The position numbers were made by a program, and so were the translations under genes. From Tritrichomonas musculus (Eukaryota; Parabasalia; Tritrichomonadida; Tritrichomonadidae): 64,000 nt of DNA. Under the pieces are notes generated by a model. That model made no database searches. It worked only from the letters and a program-made list of their open reading frames with translations, and had not been told where the DNA came from. The stretch is taken from contig JAPFFF010000028.1 of the NCBI GenBank assembly GCA_039105265.1, forward strand, positions 620,001 through 684,000, written 5' to 3'. Below are positions 1 to 7,639 of the stretch, piece after piece (within the stretch, counting starts at the first letter, position 1; the number at the start of each line of letters is the position of its first letter).

Positions 1-796
1 AAGTATAGAATTTTTTTCTTAACATCATTGAAAAAATTTAAAACATAAATATCTTTATAGTATTTAAATTTATTTTTAAATAAATAAAATATATAGATTA
101 ACAAAAATTATTTACAATATATATTTTAATATATTTAGTAAACATTAAATATTGATTGAATAACACTCAAGTATACTGCACCCTTAAATTTTAAGACTTT
201 GCTTTCAAATTTAATAAATTGAATTTTAATAAGATTTCACAAATGAAATAAATATAAATATCATCTTTTAAAATGAATTAAAATATAATATTTATGCTGA
301 TATATATTTTAAATAATTATATAAAAACATGTTAATGAAATATTATCGATTTTATTTTTTTTAAAAGATAGAAATTACCGAATTAAAAAATCAATAAAAA
401 ATTTAATCTAAAAATTTTTATTTTTCACCAAAACTTTTTCAGAAAAATGCTCTATTGAATTTTATATTCTATGAGTTAATTCAATATTGAATAATTTACA
501 TTTTTTTGGGGAAGGAGAAGAACCATGTGTATGGCAATTGAAAAAAAGTGAAAAGGAAAATGTAATGATAATTGAATTTTGAATCAATATAATGGTTCAA
601 TAGAATTTTCAGAAAAAATTGTATATTAAAATGAATTGTCTTCAAAACGTTTTGAATGTAAATTAATCTAAAAGTTTTAAAACTTTTTCTGAAGTAGTCT
701 AAACTTTTTGAGGCAAAATAAAAATGGTGAAATTGTAAAAAATATTTAATTTATTTATTTTCATGATTAATAAAAACGCATAAAACAAACATTAAT
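1..796. other. AT-rich intergenic stretch, no gene seen
   Basis: Very AT-rich sequence with homopolymer runs and stops in all frames. I see no tRNA, no terminal repeats and no protein-like reading frame. It lies beyond the 3' end of the minus-strand gene that follows. Confidence 0.6.
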
Positions 797-2392
797 TTAC
801 AATAATTGGGTTTTGAAGCTCTGTCTTCCTTTCAATGTCGGAATTGTAGGCATCATCTGGAAATGGCTCTCTCCTCCAGCATAAGTTATAACCTTTCCGT
901 TTTGCATTGTGTAAATCTTTCCGTTTTTGTAAACAAAGTGCTGATTACGGCGTCCGTGGAATGGGAAGAGGTAAAAAGGAGTTCCTGAAGGAGGATTCAT
1001 GCTATCAAAGTCGGCAACGTCCCAAGCCATCCCTTTTTGAGCAAAAGACTCTATGATTGTGCTCCACGATTCTGTACCTAATGAGATTTGTTGATTAACC
1101 TCATCTTGAATGCTCGGCGTCTGATGCCAGTCTGGTAATTCTGTAGAACTATTTCCTTGGTAGAAATTGGTGGTTTCCGATAAATTTGGAAAATCATTTT
1201 GATATATATCAAAAGGATTTTCACCATCAATAAGGCCTTCTTCTATCCTACTTCCACGATTATCAGGGTCATCAGGATTTCCAGGATTTTTACCATCAAT
1301 TAGGCCTTCTTCTGTCCTGCTTCCACGATTATCAGGGTCATCAGGATTTCCAGGATTGCCAACGCCAACTTTTTCCTGTTCTGTATTATGATTAAATTTT
1401 TTCGATCCTGTTTGAAAGTCTTTTTCTTTTTTCTCATCACTATCTTTTTCAATATTATTTTTTTCTTTTTTTTTATTCTTGGTGCAACCTATATTCTCAC
1501 AATTTAATTCTTGATTACAATTATGTAAGTTTTCATTATTTACTGCTGGGCCAATTGGATCTTTTTTTTTTGTATCTATGCCGGGAACATCCAATAAAAG
1601 CTTAACAATTTCAGTATATCCATTAATACAAGCAATATCTAATGGTGTTATAGTTATATTGTTTGTTTTTGTTGAATTTAAAATAACATCTGATAATCCA
1701 TCTTTTACATTATTTTCAATTTGCTTTATACCTTCTTTATCTTTACTGTTAGGAATATCTTTTATCTTTGAAACAAGATATTTATTTTTTGTCTTTACTG
1801 TTAAGAATACCCACTCGGTATTTCCTTTTGATACTTCTGAAATATCAACAGATAATTTCGAAAGAGGATCTAGTTGTCCTGTATTAGAAAAATCATCAGT
1901 TGTTCCTGTTTTGTCTGATAGTACCTTCATTATTTGCCATTTTTTGTAATTATTTGAGCATTCAATGAGTTGAGATGCCTGAAGCTTAGTAGAACTATCA
2001 TTACAAGAGTTATTTCCAGGATCTGTAATTGTGAACTCTTCTTTATTTTTTTGTTTGAGAGATTCGATGTGATTAATTATTTTTGGAACCACCGAAAACG
2101 TCTTATCTTTTGATTTAGTAGAATTCTTGAGTTTCTTATTGTTCTGAATCTGATTTTTAATATAGAATTGTGTGAAAATATTTGTCAATAAAAAATAAAA
2201 AAATTGAAAATAAGATTTCAACTCTTCACCTCTGATGTATTGAAATAAGTAATACAAAATGAATGGGAAAATAATGATCAATGTAGTGTTTAAAAAGAGG
2301 TCTATTAATGCAAAAGTGCATAAACTAAGAAATAAAAACCTTGTGATGATGATATAAAGTTTATAGATATGGCACACTTTTATCATATTCAT
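797..2392 (-). CDS. Membrane protein with ankyrin-like repeat and lectin-like C-terminus (hypothetical)
   Basis: About 531 residues. The frame stays open four codons further upstream to a TTG, but the first ATG (MNMIKV) is at 2392, which I take as the start. Residues about 5-75 are strongly hydrophobic and could form two or three membrane segments. A long, charged, low-complexity region follows, rich in N, K, E and D. Around residues 245-275 there is one ankyrin-like repeat (TPLDIACINGYTEIVKLLL). Near residues 350-405 a roughly 25-residue unit containing NPGNPDDPDNRGSR occurs twice. The last 80 residues (AWDVADFDS, LFPFHGRRNQHFVYKNGKIY) resemble the QxW-type ricin-like beta-trefoil repeats that I associate with trichomonad proteins; this is a family impression, not an alignment. 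Membrane anchoring with a sugar-binding tail is inferred. No initiator motif is obvious upstream. Confidence 0.6.
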   Translation of the reverse strand: MNMIKVCHIYKLYIIITRFLFLSLCTFALIDLFLNTTLIIIFPFILYYLFQYIRGEELKSYFQFFYFLLTNIFTQFYIKNQIQNNKKLKNSTKSKDKTFSVVPKIINHIESLKQKNKEEFTITDPGNNSCNDSSTKLQASQLIECSNNYKKWQIMKVLSDKTGTTDDFSNTGQLDPLSKLSVDISEVSKGNTEWVFLTVKTKNKYLVSKIKDIPNSKDKEGIKQIENNVKDGLSDVILNSTKTNNITITPLDIACINGYTEIVKLLLDVPGIDTKKKDPIGPAVNNENLHNCNQELNCENIGCTKNKKKEKNNIEKDSDEKKEKDFQTGSKKFNHNTEQEKVGVGNPGNPDDPDNRGSRTEEGLIDGKNPGNPDDPDNRGSRIEEGLIDGENPFDIYQNDFPNLSETTNFYQGNSSTELPDWHQTPSIQDEVNQQISLGTESWSTIIESFAQKGMAWDVADFDSMNPPSGTPFYLFPFHGRRNQHFVYKNGKIYTMQNGKVITYAGGESHFQMMPTIPTLKGRQSFKTQLL

Positions 2393-2448
2393 TTGGGCAG
2401 ACAATTTTAAAAAAAACTTTTGGAAATTTTTCTTCTAAACGTTTCATG

Positions 2449-2500
2449 CATTCAAAAAAAAACAAGACATTCAAAAAAAAAAACAAGACATTCAAAAAAA
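2449..2500. repeat. Short tandem repeat (A-run plus CAAGACATT)
   Basis: Three spaced copies of an A-run followed by CAAGACATTC or a close variant lie just upstream of the 797-2392 gene. This is simple-sequence expansion and no function is evident. Confidence 0.6.
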
Positions 2501-3411
2501 TTACCACTTTGAATTAATAACCGTAGAAAGTAGATAAAATTAAAAATGTCATATCTTTGTAAAAAATGATTTAAACTTTTTAATTTAGCAACATGATACA
2601 TGAATATTTTTGCCGTTACTATTTTTAGGTGTTAAATATTATCTTATTGAATAATAATACGGATTGTTATTCCTAAAGTAAAAATTAGTACTGCTTTTTA
2701 GAGTAAAGTACCAGTATTTTTTCAGCATGCAAGGGAAGTTTTAAACGACTATATATTATAAAAAAAATGTATTTTACGAAGCTTTCCGTAATTTTTCTTA
2801 TCATTAATATGTTGGTGCAATCTTTGAAATATAGAAAGATTCATCACTAATCTTTTCTAATTTATATCTAGAGATATTTTAATATTCTCTTTTACCCAGA
2901 AAAAGTCGAACTTTTCCAAGGGAAAAGTGAATTTTGAACATCCCTATTTATATCAATTGAGAAAAAAATAATCCTTTCAATTCTCAAAAAAAAGAAATTA
3001 TACTTTTACTTTTACTTTTTCAAAAGGTATGACAAAAGCAATTCATAAAAAGTAAAAGTATAATTTCTTTTTGGCCTTTCGATGGTTAATTTGGGCAAAG
3101 CCGTTAATTTAAAACAAGAATCAAAGCATGAGAAAAATGAAGAGATTCCCTCCTCATTCCTAGAGGTTTGATATTCTTTTCTTTTATATTTATAAGATAA
3201 CTTTGATTTCTGTTTAAAACATTGTAATGTTTAATCACATCTTTCTATAACAAATGCGCAATATGCACATGAGTATGGTATATTTCTAAATGGTAATTTT
3301 GTTGGTGTTGTTTTATATTCTAAAAACTCGGTCTTTTTTTTAGAAAGCAAAGTGAAATTGCTTCAAAAAAAGTATACTTTATAAAAATTATTTTGGCAAT
3401 TTTTTCATATA
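2501..3411. other. Intergenic, AT-rich; hairpin but no gene
   Basis: Apart from the 25-bp inverted repeat at 2989-3072, I see no reading frame of note, no tRNA and no mobile-element ends. Confidence 0.5.
2989..3072. repeat. Perfect 25-bp inverted repeat with 34-nt loop
   Basis: The arm at 2989-3013 is the exact reverse complement of 3048-3072. Its core is AGAAATTATACTTTTACT. It could be a miniature inverted-repeat element, a cruciform or a transcript hairpin. I see no target-site duplication that would settle this. Confidence 0.75.
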
Positions 3412-3597
3412 TTAATGAACTCTAATATATGGATAAACAATTATATGATCTTTAGAGCATGCAAAAGGCTTAATATCATCAGAAGTATGATTTTTTAATG
3501 CAACTTTATCGATTAGTAAGCGAGCTTCATCTATTTCCAGGATATAATCAAGTCCTTGTTTTTTATCATAATGTTCTTTGATTAAAACATATATGCA
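3412..3597 (-). pseudogene. Possible relic coding fragment, no ATG
   Basis: A minus-strand frame of about 60 codons ends in a TAA at 3412. It reads like real protein (for example LDYILEIDEARLLIDKVALK) but has no start codon and is bounded upstream by a stop. It may be the tail of a decayed gene. No family recognised. Confidence 0.25.
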
Positions 3598-3766
3598 TTA
3601 GGATGAAGGTTTGTTTGTTGTAATAACTATAAAAAACTTCATCTATATATACTTTATGAAATTATTATAATGTAAAGGTTATTGAAAAAGCTGTTGACTT
3701 CGGGAAAAGATGTCGACAATCACTTTTTCACAAAATCTAAAAGGAAATTGTTGGAATTGCTGATTT

Positions 3767-3988
3767 TTAATATTCCAAAAAAAAGTCTTGATAATCTCTG
3801 ATTGGTTCATGCCTTTCTTTCATATATCTAAATCTAAGTATATCAACTGAATTTTCATTGTCTAATTCATCATCAGGTTTAGAAAAGATATCATCTACCA
3901 AATCTTCAAATTTTGGTATATCAGAGGCTTGAGGAGCAGTATCTTTTTCATTACTATAGTAGTAAAGTATAGGTTCCGCTACCGCCAA
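3767..3988 (-). pseudogene. Acidic ORF fragment without ATG start
   Basis: About 70 codons with protein-like composition (FEDLVDDIFSKPDDEL, FRYMKERHEPIRDYQDFF). The frame opens at a TTG and has no ATG until an internal methionine near the end. It may be the 3' remnant of a host gene, perhaps related to the 3412-3597 fragment on the same strand. No family recognised. Confidence 0.25.
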
Positions 3989-4006
3989 GCCTATATTGAT
4001 ATAAAA

Positions 4007-4071
4007 TTACTATATACTACTTTCTCAAATTAAAAATTAATAAATTCATTTGTGAAAGTAGTATATAGTAA
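4007..4071. repeat. Perfect 18-bp inverted repeat with 29-nt loop
   Basis: Arm TTACTATATACTACTTTC at 4007-4024 is matched by its exact reverse complement at 4054-4071. It lies at the edge of a less AT-rich block (4072-4200), so it could mark the end of an old mobile element. No partner end was found. Confidence 0.7.
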
Positions 4072-4206
4072 GGGGCTCCCAGTAGTCTCGCTACAAAAAT
4101 AAGGTAGTCATGTTGATGTTGTCAACCTGTTTTGCAGCTGAACTAACTGGACGCCACCTTACTCGACTAAATCCAACCCCTAGAATCTCGTACCTTCTAA
4201 GCGTTC
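4072..4206. other. Less AT-rich non-coding block
   Basis: This roughly 135-nt stretch contrasts in base composition with its AT-rich neighbours and carries no long reading frame. It sits between the 18-bp inverted repeat and a small minus-strand ORF. It may be part of an unrecognised repeat. Confidence 0.3.
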
Positions 4207-4428
4207 TTAAGCATAATGTTCAATCCGGTCGATAAAATCTATATCATCGTTTTTCGTCAAGTAAACGTAATAATTCAAGAAGAAGTACTTACTAGTTAAT
4301 TTTTTTATCCTCTTAATTATATTCTTGCATCTATATTCATCACTCTCACATCTATAATCCAATATTATAGCTGATACTATCTTGATGAGTCTATACATAT
4401 GCTCTTCTGGTGCCATTTCCTCACTCAT
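4207..4428 (-). CDS. Small hypothetical protein, 73 aa
   Basis: The first ATG is at 4428 (MSEEMAPEEHMYR); the frame extends three codons upstream only to a TTG. It is a charged, mostly helical-looking small protein with KNIIKRIKKL and YVYLTKNDDIDFIDRI. There is no signal peptide or membrane segment. It lies 45 bp downstream of the next small minus-strand ORF, and the pair could come from one locus or one old element. No family recognised; it may be spurious. Confidence 0.3.
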   Translation of the reverse strand: MSEEMAPEEHMYRLIKIVSAIILDYRCESDEYRCKNIIKRIKKLTSKYFFLNYYVYLTKNDDIDFIDRIEHYA

Positions 4429-4473
4429 TTTAGTCAAAATAAAATATTATTAATCAATGTCATACATCTTCTT

Positions 4474-4674
4474 TTATCTGGAGTACGATATTGATGTTTT
4501 CTTACCATCAGGGTTCATAGCGAATACATACTTATTTCCATACCTCTTATAGGTGCTAATATGAAGAATTCGATAATCGATACCGTTGTAAAAGTAAAAT
4601 TTGTCATCATGAAAGTAAATGTTTTTAAAATCATGAAAGTGAATATATATATATATTCTTTTTTTTTCCATCAT
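4474..4674 (-). CDS. Small hypothetical protein, 66 aa
   Basis: Starts ATGATG at 4674. Rich in aromatic residues and lysine, with a short internal repeat (HFHDFKNIYFHDDKFYFY) that reflects a direct repeat around TTTCATGAT in the DNA. No recognised domain. It ends about 75 bp from the Tc1/mariner element, so it could be old flanking sequence and not a gene. Confidence 0.25.
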   Translation of the reverse strand: MMEKKRIYIYIHFHDFKNIYFHDDKFYFYNGIDYRILHISTYKRYGNKYVFAMNPDGKKTSISYSR

Positions 4675-4750
4675 TTTATTCGGATTATTTTTTCGGAAGG
4701 ATGATAACTTTTTGAATACCCTTCAGAAAGGTCAAATTAAACTCTGAATA

Positions 4751-4777
4751 AAAAATATCACCACTTTCTCAATTTTT
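4751..4777. repeat. Left terminal inverted repeat of the Tc1/mariner element
   Basis: 27 nt, exact reverse complement of 5985-6011. Confidence 0.9.
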
Positions 4778-4876
4778 GAATATACATTAACAAAAATGAA
4801 GAAAAATGAGAAAATTAATTCAAATGTAAATTCAAAAAATAGTCACAAAAACATAAAAATCAGATAATTTGTCAAT

Positions 4877-5829
4877 ATGAGTGAACGAGTTAATTTGACT
4901 GAACAAGAGAAAATCAAAATAATATCCATGGTATACGCATATGGACATCAATGGAAGTTTATCAGTGAAACTATTGGCCATCCATATGAAACTGTTAAAA
5001 GTTTTTACAAAAGTTAATTGGAGCATAATACAATCTTTCCCAAACAAGGACGACCGATTAAAATAGATGATAACGAGAAAACTAATATTGTTAATCACTT
5101 TCAGAATACGCTAACTAGTACTCTCAGAAATGCTTCTACAGATTTCGATTTATCTCCATCTTCAATAAAAAAGAGCTAAATGAGAACAAGTTTCATTTTT
5201 TTTAAAAAAAATACAAGTATGTCCGTTAAAACAAAACAATTTAAACAACAGAGTCAATTTTTGTACTAATATGATAAATGCCCCACAGCAAAATATAATG
5301 TTCACTGACGAAAGTACTGTGGAGGTAGATTTGGGAGGGCTTGGCATATAGAGAAGGAGGGGACTGTATCCTCTGGGCACATTCTATGAAAAAAAAAAAA
5401 AAACCCTCACCCAACTCAAGTTATGGTTTGGGGTGGGATTGGGCCCAGAGAATTCAGGCCCCCTAAAAAATTTTGACAAACATGTAAATTCTTTAACATA
5501 TTTACTAGCAATACAAGTATTTAATATTCACGGAATAATCAGTAATGTTGTTTGGAGCAAATTGGTGCTGGCAGCAAGATAATGCGTTAGCACACAACGC
5601 TCTCAACACTCGTTTATATTTGAATCAAGTTATGCCAAACATGATACAATGGCCAGCAAAATCGCCAGACTTGTCACCAATTGAACATGAGTAGCTGATA
5701 ATCAAGATGCTCTTTTCAATGCAATTGAAAGATAATGGTATTCCATTCCGAATGATGTTTTGCACAATTTTTACTGCTCATTCATGGCGAGATGTCAGGT
5801 ATGTTTGTCAAAAAATGGACAAAGTTTAA
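4877..5829 (+). pseudogene. Tc1/mariner transposase relic (DD34E type)
   Basis: The start ATG at 4877 opens an N-terminal helix-turn-helix segment (LTEQEKIKIISMVYAYG, ETVKSFYK) that hits a stop after about 45 codons. The first catalytic aspartate lies in MFTDES (GAC 5307-5309). The second lies in WQQDNALAHNA (GAT 5578-5580). The third acidic residue is the E of WPAKSPDLSPIEHE, 34 residues after the second D, giving DD34E. That E is followed almost at once by a TAG stop. The three catalytic segments lie in different frames, so several indels separate them. The relic ends near 5829 (MDKV then TAA). In an intact relative this enzyme cuts and pastes the element at TA sites. Confidence 0.85.
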
Positions 5830-5984
5830 ATGGAAGTTGGACTGATGTTCATCATTTAGTTTAATACTTAAAAAAATAATCACTGAAAAATGCAATAATG
5901 AAAAATATGATTTTTTTTTTTCTAATAAAAATATCGTCTTTTTTTGATATAGCACTCAGAATAATTATGGCAAATCTATTCAAA

Positions 5985-6011
5985 AAAAATTGAGAAAGTG
6001 GTGATATTTTT
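5985..6011. repeat. Right terminal inverted repeat of the Tc1/mariner element
   Basis: 27 nt, exact reverse complement of 4751-4777. Confidence 0.9.
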
Positions 6012-6271
6012 CAGACAAAGATAATACTAGAATCGATCCTCAAAACATTCTATTATTTATTTTTTTTATATACTAGAATCAGAAATACGTTATTCAGATA
6101 CTGCACTTTTAGAATTTTCATATCACATTACATATCTATAACCCATTATCTGAAGCCAAAAAAGTGATGTTTTTGATATCAATTCTCAAAATAAAGGCCT
6201 AATCAAAAATAATTATTCAATATGGCGATATGCATGAATAATAAAACATTTAATAATAATAGTAAATGATA

Positions 6272-7381
6272 TCAATCGATAGTTATTATCCTATCAACTT
6301 GAAAGGACAAATTTTTAACAGGATGGTCATCTAAATATTTTCCAATCAAAGTTTTCTTATAAAACTCTTTTCTAAACTTTTGATACTGATGAACTACCTC
6401 AAAAGTGTGATTATTAATCAATGAATTCACAACCATGTAAACATTTCCGGCATCGTCAGTCCTAAATTGTGTGTAAACAGGACCATAACGACAAGCAGCA
6501 ACAGGTCCTTCTGGTGGAAACACATGGAATGAAATGTTGTTCTTACTCAACAAGCCAGAGTAAACAATATAAATCAAAGCACCTTGATCATATGGACATT
6601 TTCTTTTTGTGAAACAACTCAGATGAACAAAGAAGTCGAGAAATCGAAGAAATGAATTAAGAGAACCTGCAGCTATCGTTCCACTGCAAACAACGTAATT
6701 TTCTTTGATTGATTCCAAACCATCGGAACCAAAACATTGTTTAACACCTCGTCTATTAAACCAATTACAGCTACGAGAAAGCTTAATGTAAGATTCTTGG
6801 AAAAAATAAATTTTATCGTCTTTATCAAAAAATTTGAATGGATCTTTTTCAAAATAAACATCAAAACTATCAAAAAAGAAAATTCTGTCATATTTTTGGG
6901 TTTTCGAGTCATCCATTTCTTGCTTTAATTCTTTGAGTAGATAATAACAAAGTGTGTCTCGTAAAAAATCAGTGTGACGTGATAGTATATCAACATTAAA
7001 AATACCTTTAATTATCTTTACATTAAACAATATAATAAGCCGTTGAACATTGGATGAAAATACTGTGGAATTGTTTGTTAAAATTATGATTGTTGCTGCA
7101 CAACCACTCTTTCGGATTGAAAGTAAATTAATATCGAAAAAAACTTCTCGTGACCCCAACAATGGCGTTATACATAAATCACGTTCTGTACTGTAAGTGA
7201 TAGGCTGGGTTTTTGGGATTCCATATAAGTAAGCATCATTGCCTGGAAAATTATTTTTTGATGCGAGAGCAAATAAATTACTGAAATTTAAATGAAAATC
7301 AATTGTACATTGATGATATAAAATTAAATATATGATTATTATTTGAAAAAAATAAAGGAATCCGAAAAAAATCTTATTCAT
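6272..7381 (-). CDS. Putative type II membrane glycosyltransferase-like protein
   Basis: 369 residues starting at ATG 7381. Residues about 4-24 form one hydrophobic segment right at the N-terminus, with no obvious cleavage site, which suits a type II signal anchor (Golgi or ER). The rest is soluble. The motif FFFDSFDVYFEKDPF near residue 167 looks like the DxD nucleotide-sugar and metal-binding motif of GT-A glycosyltransferases. It is followed by VVCSGTIAAGS, by YDQGALIYIV near residue 265, and by VVHQYQKF near the C-terminus, an order typical of GT8- or GT34-like folds. Length and topology fit. Sugar donor and acceptor cannot be told. Family assignment is by motif order only and needs a profile search. 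Upstream, TCAATGT about 17 nt before the ATG is only a weak initiator match. Confidence 0.55.
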   Translation of the reverse strand: MNKIFFGFLYFFQIIIIYLILYHQCTIDFHLNFSNLFALASKNNFPGNDAYLYGIPKTQPITYSTERDLCITPLLGSREVFFDINLLSIRKSGCAATIIILTNNSTVFSSNVQRLIILFNVKIIKGIFNVDILSRHTDFLRDTLCYYLLKELKQEMDDSKTQKYDRIFFFDSFDVYFEKDPFKFFDKDDKIYFFQESYIKLSRSCNWFNRRGVKQCFGSDGLESIKENYVVCSGTIAAGSLNSFLRFLDFFVHLSCFTKRKCPYDQGALIYIVYSGLLSKNNISFHVFPPEGPVAACRYGPVYTQFRTDDAGNVYMVVNSLINNHTFEVVHQYQKFRKEFYKKTLIGKYLDDHPVKNLSFQVDRIITID

Positions 7382-7639
7382 TTACATTAACATTGATTTG
7401 ATATGATCTTATAAATCATTTACTAAAATCCTCAACAATATAAAATAAAGAATATAAAATATTTTAATTTTTAGATATAAAATTAAAACATAATTAATAA
7501 TTTAATAAAATAATAGAAATTTATAAGAAAAAATAAAATATACAAATGCATATTTTTTTTAGAATTGTATATGATACAAAATTTGAGAGCAAAGGGCCAA
7601 TAATTTTTCAATAGTTTATTTCCCAAAAATTTTACTCTT

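Larger units (their letters stand above)
4751..6011 (+). mobile_element. Tc1/mariner-type DNA transposon, degenerate
   Basis: The element is 1261 bp and is bounded by perfect 27-bp terminal inverted repeats (4751-4777 and 5985-6011; the left end begins AAAAATATCACCACTTTCTC). The interior encodes a Tc1/mariner transposase broken by stops and frameshifts. TA precedes the left end, as expected for the family's TA target, but I do not see the matching TA after the right end. It is a fossil copy that cannot make its own transposase, though the intact ends could still be recognised by an active relative. Confidence 0.9.

Noticed and set aside
4072-4206. Additional tRNA or small RNA in the less AT-rich block
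   Set aside because: No A-box/B-box pair, no acceptor pairing and no following T-run.
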